From assembly GCA_003135055.1 (NCBI GenBank), contig PLDF01000294.1, forward strand, positions 1 through 54,301: a stretch of 54,301 nt of DNA. The letters are read 5' to 3'. This DNA is from Bryobacterales bacterium. GTDB taxonomy: Bacteria > Acidobacteriota > Terriglobia > Bryobacterales > Bryobacteraceae. The notes under the pieces are model-generated. The model was not told the origin of the DNA. It saw nothing but the letters and a program-made list of their open reading frames with translations, and ran no database searches. A program made the position numbers and the translations under genes. Of the stretch, positions 1 through 8,159 are shown in pieces. The first letter of the stretch is position 1; each line of letters opens with the position of its first letter.

Positions 1-63
1 AGTCAACTGCCGTTTTTAGGATTAAGCACTGTGACCGGGTGGGTTTTGCGCTTTTGCTGGACG

Positions 64-93
64 ACACTCCGGTCGTGGCTCCGATCGGAGCCG
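64..93 (-). repeat. Dispersed repeat family C, copy 1
   Basis: Inverted copy of an element also found at 35594-35627 and, partially, at 35300-35324. It contains the palindrome GGCTCCGATCGGAGCC followed, on the minus strand, by a motif close to ACGACCG-GAGTG. Intergenic in all cases. Confidence 0.6.
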
Positions 94-117
94 GTAGAGT
101 CTCGGCTCAATTCGGAG

Positions 118-173
118 CGCGTTCACACGAGAACGCTGCGCGCATGGGCCCAGAGGGCGCCCCGTGCGCCACG
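118..173. repeat. Double-hairpin repeat family A, degenerate copy
   Basis: Degenerate copy of the element seen best at 3137-3184 and 17469-17516: a GCGTTCACA arm, a GCACGCA-type hairpin and a terminal GTGCGCCACG. This copy is the most diverged, with a longer inner loop. Confidence 0.5.
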
Positions 174-214
174 AATTCTTGGGCCACGGATCAGTCCGGC
201 AGAACAGCGGCGGA

Positions 215-1987
215 CTACCTGCCCGACGCCAGCAGGCGCGCGTAAATCGCCTGCGCTTCCGGGTCCGGCTCCACGGCGTGATCCAGGTAGAAGGCCCACC
301 ATTTTCGCGCGCGGGCGTTATCGCCGAGTTGCAAGTATAAGGCGCCCAGGCCGCGGGCGCAGCGCGGATGGTACGGGTCGTGGGCCACGTAGCTTTCGCA
401 TTGCGCTTCGATGCCGTTGAGCGCATACGCGTTCTGCAGAGGCTGTACATCCGGCGGCGGATGCCGCATGAAGACGGTCGCCGTGTCGTCCCAATAGACC
501 AGATGCCACACGACGGGAGTCGAAAGCCCCAGCACCGGCACCAGGCGGAACGGTTCGCCCGAAGTGTATTCGAAACCGTCCAAAACGATGGTCTCAATGC
601 CGTACTTGTCGAGGAGCTGGCGCGGGTCGGAACCCGCCATGTTATACACAATGTTCCGGAAATCCTTGAATACGTTGTCGCTCAAGGCGCGCCCGTCGAT
701 AAAAACCCGCTCCTGCGGCCACAGGCGCCAGATCAGGAAGCCGCCGTGGACGTACGAATTCAACATGCGCGACCGAATGTGATGATCTTCCAGAAATTTG
801 GCCGCGCCCCAGGGGTATTTCCACACGGACGCGCGAAATTGCAGTCCGGCGCCGCTCGCCACGCCCAGGCCGATTCCCAGAATCAGCAATACGGCGGCGG
901 CGAATTCGGCGATGGCCGGCAGCGCGCGCTTCCACCGGGAATAACGCGGGAAATAGCCGGCGATGAGGAACGGCCCCACAATCCCAAACAGCATCACGTT
1001 GCGCACCGCCCAGATGGCGCCGAACGCGAACGCCAGGAAGAGCAGCCAATCGACCAGGCGTACGCGGCGCCAGGCCAAAAGCATCACGACGATGGCGGCA
1101 AACAGCATCACCTGGAACGGCTCCAGCGGCCACAGGGCCGTGTGCTGCCATTCCCAGAGCAGCCCTTGCATCACGCTTTCGCGGTAAAGCAGCGGCATGA
1201 TGACGGGCTGGAAGAAGTTCGGGTTCAGGCCCGACACGGCGACCGCGATGGCGCCGATGAGATATAGCCGCTTGTCGCCGGCTTGCGGATGGCCGCGATA
1301 ACGGGCAAGGGCGGGCTCGGCGCAATACGCGCCCAGGAGGGCCCATCCCAGGAAAAAGCCGCCGTGGCAGTTCGCCCACAAGACGAACATGGCGGGCAGC
1401 GCCCAAAGCCAGCGCCGGTATTCGAGCAGCGCGATGGTAGCCGCGAATAGCAGAAACGAGATGAGGAACGGGCGGTCGGAAACATAGCGGTCCCCGATGA
1501 GCCCGGTGGCGATGGCGGCCCCAACGGCTAGATAAAAGCTATCGGACCGGCGCCAGGCGATGAGTCCGACTAACGCGCACACGCCCATCAGCAACAGCGA
1601 GCGGAAGACCACCATTCCCGGAAAGCCGCCCGCGGCGTAGACCAGATAGAAGATAATCTGCGCCAGCCATTCGTGCGTGAGGTTGAAGTGGCGGACGGTC
1701 TCTTCGGCGGGATATGCCGAACCGGCGGCGGCGGTAGTGAACGCGAAGGGATCGGGCACCGGCAGCTTGTGGGTTTGCAAGATATATTGGCCGGTCTTGA
1801 GGTGCCACCAGGTGTCGCTATCCGCCACCTCGGGCGAGAACCAGATGAAGAGCAGCGCCGCCGCCAGCGCGACGATGGCCGGCCGCAGCCACGGCGGCGC
1901 GACGATGGGCGCAAGGGCTTCGCGGGCGGCAGGCGCTGGCGGGGCCACCGGGGCCTTGGCTGGGCGGTTCGCAGAGCGCGGAGGCAT
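215..1987 (-). CDS. Multipass membrane protein with C-terminal TPR-like repeat
   Basis: 590 aa from the ATG at 1987. A longer reading frame exists upstream, but it runs through an intergenic palindrome, so this start is preferred. The N-terminus is Pro/Ala-rich, followed by many hydrophobic segments through about residue 400. An early acidic-aromatic motif, DSDTWWHLKTG, sits just after the first membrane segment, where GT-C-fold glycosyltransferases carry acidic residues. The last 60 residues look like a TPR pair, with a 'HPRCARGLGALYLQLGD' helix. A membrane glycosyltransferase-like role is inference from architecture only. It could also be a membrane protein of unknown function, which is how most relatives are described. 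Confidence 0.8.
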   Translation of the reverse strand: MPPRSANRPAKAPVAPPAPAAREALAPIVAPPWLRPAIVALAAALLFIWFSPEVADSDTWWHLKTGQYILQTHKLPVPDPFAFTTAAAGSAYPAEETVRHFNLTHEWLAQIIFYLVYAAGGFPGMVVFRSLLLMGVCALVGLIAWRRSDSFYLAVGAAIATGLIGDRYVSDRPFLISFLLFAATIALLEYRRWLWALPAMFVLWANCHGGFFLGWALLGAYCAEPALARYRGHPQAGDKRLYLIGAIAVAVSGLNPNFFQPVIMPLLYRESVMQGLLWEWQHTALWPLEPFQVMLFAAIVVMLLAWRRVRLVDWLLFLAFAFGAIWAVRNVMLFGIVGPFLIAGYFPRYSRWKRALPAIAEFAAAVLLILGIGLGVASGAGLQFRASVWKYPWGAAKFLEDHHIRSRMLNSYVHGGFLIWRLWPQERVFIDGRALSDNVFKDFRNIVYNMAGSDPRQLLDKYGIETIVLDGFEYTSGEPFRLVPVLGLSTPVVWHLVYWDDTATVFMRHPPPDVQPLQNAYALNGIEAQCESYVAHDPYHPRCARGLGALYLQLGDNARARKWWAFYLDHAVEPDPEAQAIYARLLASGR

Positions 1988-2010
1988 AACGAAGATTGAT
2001 TCTACCAATA

Positions 2011-2047
2011 GGTGGGACGGGCCTCCGGCCGGCCTCCGGCCTGTCCA
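2011..2047. repeat. Palindromic repeat family B, copy 1
   Basis: Contains overlapping GGCCTCC/GGCCGG blocks ending in GGCCTGTCC. It is related to the 'gacaggcc-ggcctgtc' palindromes at 2206, 13572 and 28229. Located just upstream of the membrane-protein start. Confidence 0.5.
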
Positions 2048-2205
2048 GCGCCAATTGACAAATCGGCGGCGGAGTGAAGCATAAGGACTGTTTTGCAAAA
2101 GCGCGGGTCGGGGCGTCGCCGATCGATTGCCGGGCCGGTTACGCAACAAGCTTCAATCGCAGATTGCCGCCCGAAGGCCAATAGCTCGGAAGCGGCTCGG
2201 GGCAG

Positions 2206-2229
2206 GACAGGCCAGGAGGCCTGTCCCAC
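2206..2229. repeat. Palindromic repeat family B, copy 2
   Basis: GACAGGCC-agga-GGCCTGTC with the trailing CCCAC seen in other copies. The 8-bp arms are perfect. It could form a hairpin 3' of the DUF4097 gene, but there is no T-tract, so a terminator role is uncertain. Confidence 0.6.
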
Positions 2230-2254
2230 TCACTCACTCACTCACTCACTCACT
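2227..2254. repeat. Tetranucleotide microsatellite (CACT)7
   Basis: Seven perfect CACT units that run directly into the stop codon (TTA on the plus strand, 2254-2256) of the DUF4097 gene. Copy-number change would alter only the 3' untranslated side. Confidence 0.9.
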
Positions 2255-3063
2255 TATTTCTTCTTGCGGATCAAAATCGAGCCGTTCACGGTGTTGAAGG
2301 TCAGGTCGGTGCCGCCGCCGTTGATGGTGGCGAGCACGGTGCGGTCGAACTCCACGCGGAATTTGCCGTCGGAGGTGTTGTTCTTTTGCGTGGTGGCGCG
2401 GCCGCTGGTCACGTTCATGTCGAAATCGCTGTAGATGCTGCCCTGGGTGCTCCGCATCTTCAGGCTGGCTTTTAAATCCGCCGGCAGCGTGACGTCGATG
2501 GTGCCATTCACGCTGCTGAAGGCCGATGGCTTGCCCGCGTCCACGCGGTCCATGGTCACGGTGATGCCGCCATTCTGCGAATCCGCGAGGACCGTCCCCG
2601 ACACATTGACCAGCTTGATGCCGCCATTGTGGCAATCGGCGTCAATCTCGCCGTGAACGCCTTCGGCATAAAGGGAGCCGTTATGCGACGACAGCTTCAA
2701 CGCGGTATCCGGCGGAACCGTGATGGTAATGTGGGTTCCGCCGGGCGTGTGGTCCTGGACGGTGATGGTATTGTCCGCTTCCTCCACCACCAGACCCCGC
2801 TCCGGAACGTCGATGCGGTGCATGCCATCCGGCGCGCCGTTGCGGCCGCGGTTCCGGGACCGGTCGGAAGCGCCGCTTTCGACGATCACGTCTTTGCCGT
2901 CGTACGTCTTCACCGTGATGGAGCCGTTGCTGCTCGATGCCACCACCACGCGCGGCCGCGAGCTGTTGCGCGCCGGCACTACCACGCGGCTGCCATCGTC
3001 CTGCGCGCAAGCGAGCGCACAAGCGGCCAGCATCGTTCCCGTCAGGGCGAAAGTTCGTTTCAT
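2254..3063 (-). CDS. Secreted DUF4097 (adhesin-like beta-repeat) protein
   Basis: 269 aa with a signal peptide (MKRTFALTGTMLAACALACA, cleavage near residue 20). The body is a chain of short beta-strand repeats of the 'SSNGSITVKTYDG', 'SHNGSLYAEG', 'CHNGGIKLVNVSG', 'SVNGTIDVTL' type. This is the parallel-beta pattern of DUF4097, found in envelope proteins often encoded beside ECF sigma/anti-sigma genes. The ATG is preceded by AGAGGATAAG as ribosome site. It lies 145 bp downstream of, and parallel to, the sigma operon, and shares its domain type with the next gene, so it probably belongs to the same regulon. Molecular function is unknown. Confidence 0.85.
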   Translation of the reverse strand: MKRTFALTGTMLAACALACAQDDGSRVVVPARNSSRPRVVVASSSNGSITVKTYDGKDVIVESGASDRSRNRGRNGAPDGMHRIDVPERGLVVEEADNTITVQDHTPGGTHITITVPPDTALKLSSHNGSLYAEGVHGEIDADCHNGGIKLVNVSGTVLADSQNGGITVTMDRVDAGKPSAFSSVNGTIDVTLPADLKASLKMRSTQGSIYSDFDMNVTSGRATTQKNNTSDGKFRVEFDRTVLATINGGGTDLTFNTVNGSILIRKKK

Positions 3064-3136
3064 CGTCTTATCCTCTTAGTTTCCAGTTACAGGTCAAGGT
3101 ATAGGTCCGGTTCCATGTGTATCGGGGCAAGCTAAC

Positions 3137-3184
3137 CGTGGCGCACGCACTCATTGCGTGCCGCGTTCACACTCGTGTGAACGC
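3137..3184. repeat. Double-hairpin repeat family A, copy 2
   Basis: Two stem-loops in tandem: GCACGCA / TGCGTGC, then GCGTTCACA / TGTGAACGC. It begins with CGTGGC, as the other copies do. It lies between the two DUF4097 genes and could attenuate read-through, but the element also occurs in unrelated gaps. Confidence 0.8.
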
Positions 3185-3207
3185 ATCCTTCACAGTCGCG
3201 GCCACTT

Positions 3208-4092
3208 TTAAATCGCTTTTGAGTGCAGGCGAATGCTTCCGTTGAATCCGCTGAACGTCAGGCTGGGGCCGCCTTTGCCCACCTGCGCCGATCCGCCGCC
3301 GTCGGAGCGGTAGACAAACTTCCCGTTGAGATTCTGGCCCGCGCCAACCTTCACCGGCAGCGGCGCCACGTCGAAATCCGAATACACGCCGCCGTGGAAC
3401 GTCTTGAAATGCAGGTCGGCGTTGAAATCAGGCTGGAAGTAAATGTCGAGCGAACCGTTGAATGTCTTGAAGGTGCTGTCGCGATCCGGGTTCTTGCGGA
3501 ACGTCACCTTCATGCCGCCGTTGAAGGTTTCCACCCAGCCCGAGCCGGCGATATCTTCCATTTCGATTCCGCCGTTGAAGCCGTGAATATCGAAATCGCC
3601 GGTGGTTCCCTTCACTTCGATCTTGTCGTTGAACCCTTTCAGGTTCAACCCGGTACCGCTGGGAACTTCGATGTCGTAATCGAAGTTCACGTGGTATCCG
3701 TAGTATTCCTCGCCGCGGTAGTTATTCCCATGCGAGCTGCGCCACGGCCCGTCTTCATAGAGCCGCACGTAATTGCCCTGCTGCGAGATATCCAGCTTGA
3801 CCTCGCGCTTGGCGTCTTCCAGCGCCGAAGCCGAACGTCCGCGAGCTTCCTTGTGCACGGTGACGCGGATCTCCGACCCGTTATAGCCGCTGACGTGGAT
3901 GATGCCGTGCATGTTATCCACTAACAGCTTCTTCGGATCGGAAGCGGCCGAAACGTTGAACGATTTTTGTATAGTCTCGGTGTCCTTATACTGCCAGTCG
4001 CGCCAGTTGTCATAGTGACTCGCCCCAGCTAGCGCCGGCGAAAGCGCCAGCGCCGGCGAAAAAGCGAGCGATAAGATCACAATCCGTTTCAC
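3208..4092 (-). CDS. Secreted DUF4097-like protein, third gene of sigma operon
   Basis: 294 aa from a GTG at 4092, chosen because GGAGG lies just upstream and GTGA overlaps the stop of the anti-sigma gene by 4 nt, a translational-coupling signature. The N-terminus is a signal peptide (VKRIVILSLAFSPALALSPA). Repeats such as 'FNGGIEMEDIAG', 'TFNGGMKVTF', 'TFNGSLDIYF', 'TFHGGVYSDFDV' and 'GFNGSIRLHS' mark a DUF4097-type beta solenoid. Coupling to the anti-sigma gene suggests that its product is sensed by, or is an output of, the envelope-stress circuit. Confidence 0.85.
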   Translation of the reverse strand: MKRIVILSLAFSPALALSPALAGASHYDNWRDWQYKDTETIQKSFNVSAASDPKKLLVDNMHGIIHVSGYNGSEIRVTVHKEARGRSASALEDAKREVKLDISQQGNYVRLYEDGPWRSSHGNNYRGEEYYGYHVNFDYDIEVPSGTGLNLKGFNDKIEVKGTTGDFDIHGFNGGIEMEDIAGSGWVETFNGGMKVTFRKNPDRDSTFKTFNGSLDIYFQPDFNADLHFKTFHGGVYSDFDVAPLPVKVGAGQNLNGKFVYRSDGGGSAQVGKGGPSLTFSGFNGSIRLHSKAI

Positions 4093-4922
4093 TTGGTAAC
4101 CTCCAGTTTGCGTATGGCCAAAGTGGCGCGCCCCCTCACTACTTCGTCCACCTGCCCATCCTGCGAGAGTTTGCGCAGCGCCGGCGCCGATTCGCGGTCG
4201 TTCACCTCTGCCAGCAAGTCGATCAAAGCGCACTGCACGATAGGCGAATCCTGCACCGCCACCGCGTCCACCAGCGCGCGCCGCACCGCCGGGTCGGCGG
4301 TATACTTCTCGATGGCATCCACCGCCGAGAGCCGCACGTTGACGTTCGGATCGTGGTTGACTGCGCGCAGCAGCGACTGTTCCACATCGGCGTCGGGCCG
4401 CGCAATCTGCGAGCTGAAGCTGACGCCGCGCAGCCGGTCGCTGGGCGATTGCGCCTGCAGCAGCGAAAGCGCCACCAGTTGCCGCAGACCCTCCACCTGG
4501 CCCTTGAGCTGCGCCATTTCCGGCGACATTTCCCTGGGAGCGCCGGCTTCATACCGTCCGGCCACCACGCCCGCAATCAACAGCGCGGAGGCGATCGCCA
4601 TCTGCCAGGCCGGCTGCGAAGGCCACCATGCGAGCCACCGGCTGCGGTCGGTTTCGGCCGGCGGCGCGACCCGCTTCGGCGGCGTCTGCTCCATTCCGGC
4701 CTGATATGCTTCCATCATTTCCATGAACCGCGTCCGCATGGCGCGGTTCGGTTCCGGGGCTGCCATACTCTCCAAACCTCTCCAGACAATTCCCAATTCG
4801 GCCAGTTCGTTGCGGCACGCGGAGCAGGTCTCCAGGTGGCCGATGACGCGTTCCCGCTCGGCTTTATCCAGCTTGCCCGCCAGACATTCCGGCAACTGTT
4901 CGCGAACCCGTTCGCACATCAT
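4089..4922 (-). CDS. Anti-sigma factor with zinc-finger and HEAT-like domain
   Basis: 277 aa. It starts at ATGATG overlapping the sigma stop by 4 nt (ATGA). Residues about 1-45 form a zf-HC2 type anti-sigma domain with the H-x3-C-x2-C motif (HLETCSAC). One transmembrane helix follows near residues 105-125 (MAIASALLIAGVVAGRY). The C-terminal half carries HEAT-like repeats ('LLRAVNHDPNVNVRLSAVDAI', 'ALVDAVAVQDSPIVQCALIDL', 'APALRKLSQDGQVDEVVRGRA'). The expected role is to hold the upstream-encoded ECF sigma at the membrane. The HEAT part on the outer side would be an unusual sensor; its orientation is inferred. Confidence 0.88.
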   Translation of the reverse strand: MMCERVREQLPECLAGKLDKAERERVIGHLETCSACRNELAELGIVWRGLESMAAPEPNRAMRTRFMEMMEAYQAGMEQTPPKRVAPPAETDRSRWLAWWPSQPAWQMAIASALLIAGVVAGRYEAGAPREMSPEMAQLKGQVEGLRQLVALSLLQAQSPSDRLRGVSFSSQIARPDADVEQSLLRAVNHDPNVNVRLSAVDAIEKYTADPAVRRALVDAVAVQDSPIVQCALIDLLAEVNDRESAPALRKLSQDGQVDEVVRGRATLAIRKLEVTK

Positions 4923-5467
4923 GACGCCCGCTCTCCCCGCAGGGCGAAGAACCGGTCGCCCAACTCGCGCAAGGCGCGGTGAACCCGCACCTTGACCGTG
5001 CCCACTTCGCAATTCAGCACGGTGGCGATCTCTTCGTATTTCAATTCCAAAAAACGGCTCATAACGATCACTTCCCGCTTTTCCCGAGGCATGGCGCGCA
5101 ACGCCCGCTTGAGCAGCGCGGCCTCCTGATTGCTTTGCGCCTGCCGGTCGGGCAGCGCTTCCGGACTGCCGATCTCGCCAGCGCCCTCGGGCAGCGCGAC
5201 TTCGCCCTTGTTTCGCCCAACGTGGTCGATCAGCGCGTTGCGCCCGATCTGATACATCCAGGGGCGGACGGCCGTGCCGGTCTGGTACGTATGGCGGTAT
5301 TTCAAGATGCGGAAGAAGACTTCCTGCACCAGATCTTCGCTGACCGCGGAATTCGAGGTGACGTGAAGAAAATAGTGGAATAATCCGCGGTGATGCCGGT
5401 CGAACAGCAATTCGAGCTTGCCTACCTCGCCGCTTCGAACCGCCTGCATGATTTGTTCGTCCTCCAC
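4919..5467 (-). CDS. ECF RNA polymerase sigma factor
   Basis: 182 aa, the usual size for RpoE-type sigma factors. Region 2 is seen at about residues 20-90 (LFDRHHRGLFHYFLHVTSN, DLVQEVFFRI, WMYQIGRNALIDHVGR). Region 4 is at about 115-175 (MPREKREVIVMSRFLELKYEEI, CEVGTVKVRVHRALRELG). The start used is GTG at 5467. An ATG six codons in (5449) with GGAGG further upstream is possible. It is the first gene of a tight three-gene operon with an anti-sigma factor and a DUF4097 protein, the normal layout for autoregulated ECF factors. Confidence 0.93.
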   Translation of the reverse strand: MEDEQIMQAVRSGEVGKLELLFDRHHRGLFHYFLHVTSNSAVSEDLVQEVFFRILKYRHTYQTGTAVRPWMYQIGRNALIDHVGRNKGEVALPEGAGEIGSPEALPDRQAQSNQEAALLKRALRAMPREKREVIVMSRFLELKYEEIATVLNCEVGTVKVRVHRALRELGDRFFALRGERAS

Positions 5468-5484
5468 GTGCCTGCTTTCGTAAT

Positions 5485-5514
5485 GGAATACTGACGGGAC
5501 GGGAAAAGGTTACC
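5485..5514 (-). promoter_or_regulatory. Possible ECF-type promoter for sigma operon
   Basis: On the minus strand GGTAACC is followed by a T/C run and CGTCAGTA, about 20-50 nt before the sigma start. The AAC...CGTC layout resembles ECF promoters in general, but spacing is not ideal and there is no second copy in the window to compare. Low confidence. Confidence 0.25.
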
Positions 5515-5662
5515 AAAATAGTGGCATGGAGGGAGTTTGGACAGCCATTGGACTGCGGCGGTGCTAAACCTTAAACCGGCGGGTTTCAGATTCGAGTCGC
5601 GTTGTACCCTGGCTGGATAAGCGATCCAGCCGCACCAATGTACGCAGAGCTTGACCACTATA

Positions 5663-5680
5663 CCGGACCTCGAGGTCTGG
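5663..5680. promoter_or_regulatory. 18-bp near-perfect palindrome
   Basis: CCGGACCTC GAGGTCTGG, one mismatch. It lies in the 324-bp gap between the sigma operon and a weak small reading frame. It could be an operator; there is no other evidence. Confidence 0.25.
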
Positions 5681-5791
5681 CGGGTAACGAACAATGCCGA
5701 AATATTCCCGGCATTTCCGAAATGTAATAGGTTTATTTTCAATCAGTTACGCTTTCGAATATCACGCATTGAAACTATTGAAACGGCGATG

Positions 5792-5995
5792 TTATGGACG
5801 GGCTGACAAAAGCAGCGTATCGTCAGTAATGAGGTATCCGTGAGCGTGCCTTGTCCAAGCATTATCGGGCAGGATTTGCTTCCGCGCGTTGTAGACCACG
5901 CTGATACTGTGAATCGGGTAGGGAGCTAAACCGGGAGCCGCAAAAGCCCGCAACAGTCGATGCGGGGCTCGAATTGGATTTGTAGATTTCAGCAT
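5792..5995 (-). CDS. Small hypothetical protein (67 aa), doubtful
   Basis: Reads from an ATG at 5995 with AAGGAA close upstream. The product (MLKSTNPIRAPHRLLRAF...) matches nothing I recognise and has no membrane segment or motif. It is kept only because the ribosome site is reasonable and it fills a gap upstream of the LOTUS cassette. It may be chance. Confidence 0.25.
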   Translation of the reverse strand: MLKSTNPIRAPHRLLRAFAAPGLAPYPIHSISVVYNARKQILPDNAWTRHAHGYLITDDTLLLSARP

Positions 5996-6124
5996 AGTTC
6001 CTTTTCCTTTTGTCGGTTTGTTCGCGACACTAAGCAGCACTAAGGAATTTCAAGGTAGGGATAGGACCTAGGCCTATCCCTCCTATATCACTCCTTAGGG
6101 TAGCGTCGCGAAAGGACCGATATT

Positions 6125-7001
6125 ATGACACCACATGAAGACGTCGTTGCGCGAATCCTAGCGCTCGCCGAGGAATCCCCAAGCAAGACTATCAGTGGCG
6201 GGAGGCTTTCAGAACTCGTGAAGCATCACCTCCCTGGTTTCACAACAACGCAGTACGGCGCCAGAAATATGCGCGCCTTTGTTCGTAGCCATCTTTTCGG
6301 GAAGTTGAATGAGGTTGGCAGGGTCGGTATGGACATCGTGTCCGGTCTCCCGGGAGCCCCGGTTCCGGTCCCAATTCCAGCCTCGGCTCAACCTCAGCCT
6401 CCTTCGAGATATACACTCCCCGGGAATATCAGTCACGATGCCTTCAGAGTATTCAAAAGTCCGAATTCTCCGTTAGAATTGCAGGCTAATCGCGACACCG
6501 GAGCGATTAGAATTGTCGATGTTGGTCTAACATCGAAGATCCGTGGGTTAGAATCAAGCCCGTTACCGCGCGGACACCCTCTTGCGGATTGCGAGAGATT
6601 TCGCGGCACAGGCGCCCGACGATTCTCAGCGTGCGTATCTAACAACCGTCCTTGACCAATCGCCGCATGCCTGGTGGCAGAAAGTCTGGCCGTACGTGCA
6701 GCAGCAACGCGGTCTGTCTGGGGCGTGGCTGGCGTTCAAGAACAAGCAGTTGCTGTCAAGACTGGAGACTGAGCTACGTGAGCGAGGCGTTATGGCCTCA
6801 GGGATCTCAACATCCCCGCTCGGCTCGGCGCAAAAGCTAGATGACTCTTCGCACCAGGAAGAGTATCCCAGAGAGGATCGAGCGCTCTATGACTTGCGTG
6901 AAGTGATTATCAGAGTTGTGGCCAATCTCCCGCTTACTGAGTTGCGCGACCTGAAGTTATCAGTCGGTGAAGTATTTGATGCGATCAAACGGCAGCGCTA
7001 A
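6125..7001 (+). pseudogene. OST-HTH/LOTUS-domain protein, frameshifted
   Basis: ATG at 6125 with AAGGA upstream. Residues about 1-75 resemble an OST-HTH/LOTUS winged-helix (VVARILALAEESPSK, GGRLSELVKHHLPGF, NMRAFVRSHL), a fold known to bind RNA, followed by a Pro-rich linker. The frame is lost at about 6553-6580 and resumes one base later with a coherent helical region (RADTLLRIARDFAAQAPDD, AWWQKVWPYVQQQRG) to the stop at 7001. A +1 shift repairs it to about 290 aa. The second part has no ATG near its beginning, so two genes are less likely than one with an indel. It lies 14 bp before the next gene, forming a two-gene cassette. Confidence 0.65.
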
Positions 7002-7015
7002 CTTGGAAGTTCAGG

Positions 7016-7859
7016 ATGAAGGTTGTCATTGCCCTTGGATTTTACGATCCCGTGCTCGTGCACCTGCAAAGGAGCATTCTGCTCTCTTGCAGAATCATGC
7101 GATTATGTGGGTTGGAACCATCGGGCCATACGGCGATGGCGATCTCATGAACTTCAGAGCGATCCTTTTCGACAGACTTGAGCTGGGATTCACGGAGATT
7201 CTTGTATTGGCCTGTATCCGCAGAGGCCGGGAAGAGGCTTACGGGGAGCACATCGCCGAGATCATTCAGTGGGCCAAGGATCGGCACTCTTCTGCGACGA
7301 TAGAGATCAGATCGTTTTCATTCGCGTCGGCATCCGTCGACGTGGTCTATGAGATCCGTAGGTTCTTGTGCCTGTTCCCGCAACAGGAAGTCTTTCCAAC
7401 AAGCGTGGAAGAACTTGAAGCCTGGCGCGATGCCGAGAGTCCAAGAAGGGAGAGGATATTGATTCTGCGCCCGGCTCTTGACGAAGCAAGGAACTCACGA
7501 TTTGAAGATATCGCCCTGATTTACAAGAGCTTGAAGCTCTTGGCAAACGAGTATTGGGAGCTTCGGGTAAACGGCGGGCTTGCCCGTAAGCAGCAATGGC
7601 ACTCGGGCTTAGAGGCACTCGGTTTGAGCGTGGCTCCGTCGATCTCCAGGTCACGGCTGGGGAGCAGAAGGATGAGTATTTCGTCAACTATCCGGTCGGC
7701 AGCCCGCCGGGAAACAAGAAGTTTTTGGAGCAACACTTGAGGAAAGGAAACGACCGCGACGAGAGATTCTGTTTCCGGCTTTACTTTTTCTGGGACAAGA
7801 AGAAGAGCCTCGTCGTAGTCGGATGGCTACCGAGTCATCTCGACACCAGAAACACTTAA
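7016..7859 (+). pseudogene. Unknown protein partner of LOTUS gene, two frame breaks
   Basis: Starts with ATG at 7016 (MKVVIALGFYDPVLVHLQ). It changes frame near 7060 into LLQNHAIMWVGTIGPYGDGD and continues through a 180-residue mixed alpha/beta stretch. It changes frame again at about 7600-7625 into FERGSVDLQVTAGEQKDEYF, ending FFWDKKKSLVVVGWLPSHLD. Joined, it would be about 280 aa. I recall similar tails ending in 'VVVGWLPSHLD' in uncharacterised bacterial proteins, but no function. Tight linkage to the LOTUS gene suggests a two-component cassette, possibly defence or RNA related (inference). Both genes carry indels, so the cassette is probably inactive here. Confidence 0.55.
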
Positions 7860-8159
7860 TCCGGAGCGTGTGGGACGGTGGCGGCCAGCGCGCCTGAGCG
7901 GAACTATACACATAGGACCCACCCCGTGTGTCCTCCGTAACGCCAATGTCAGCCACGTCACGGTTTCGTCATTTGTGGCGAGGAAGGCACGAAGGTGAGG
8001 TGCGCGTGGGGCTGGCGAACTCAGCATAAATGCCTGTCGGCTGGGCCCCGACGCCCCAAGTGGGAGCCGGATGACTTGCGAGACGCAGTTGGTTTTAGAA
8101 CACTACCCGTCTTGACAGGCCATGGGTCCGCCTCACTGCGCGCTACACTGAACGTTCTT

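Larger units (their letters stand above)
1..214. other. Intergenic, repeat-rich window edge
   Basis: No gene is visible. The stretch holds two dispersed repeats (see the entries at 64 and 118). Its first bases (a 'ccgtttttaggatt' string) recur near 17380, again just beside a copy of the double-hairpin repeat. Confidence 0.6.

Noticed and set aside
4923..5516. Long N-terminal extension of the anti-sigma frame through the sigma gene
   Set aside because: It overlaps sigma in another frame; the ATGATG at 4922 gives the expected zinc-finger start.
5580..5680. tRNA-like look of the region upstream of the sigma operon
   Set aside because: No cloverleaf can be drawn; short palindromes only.
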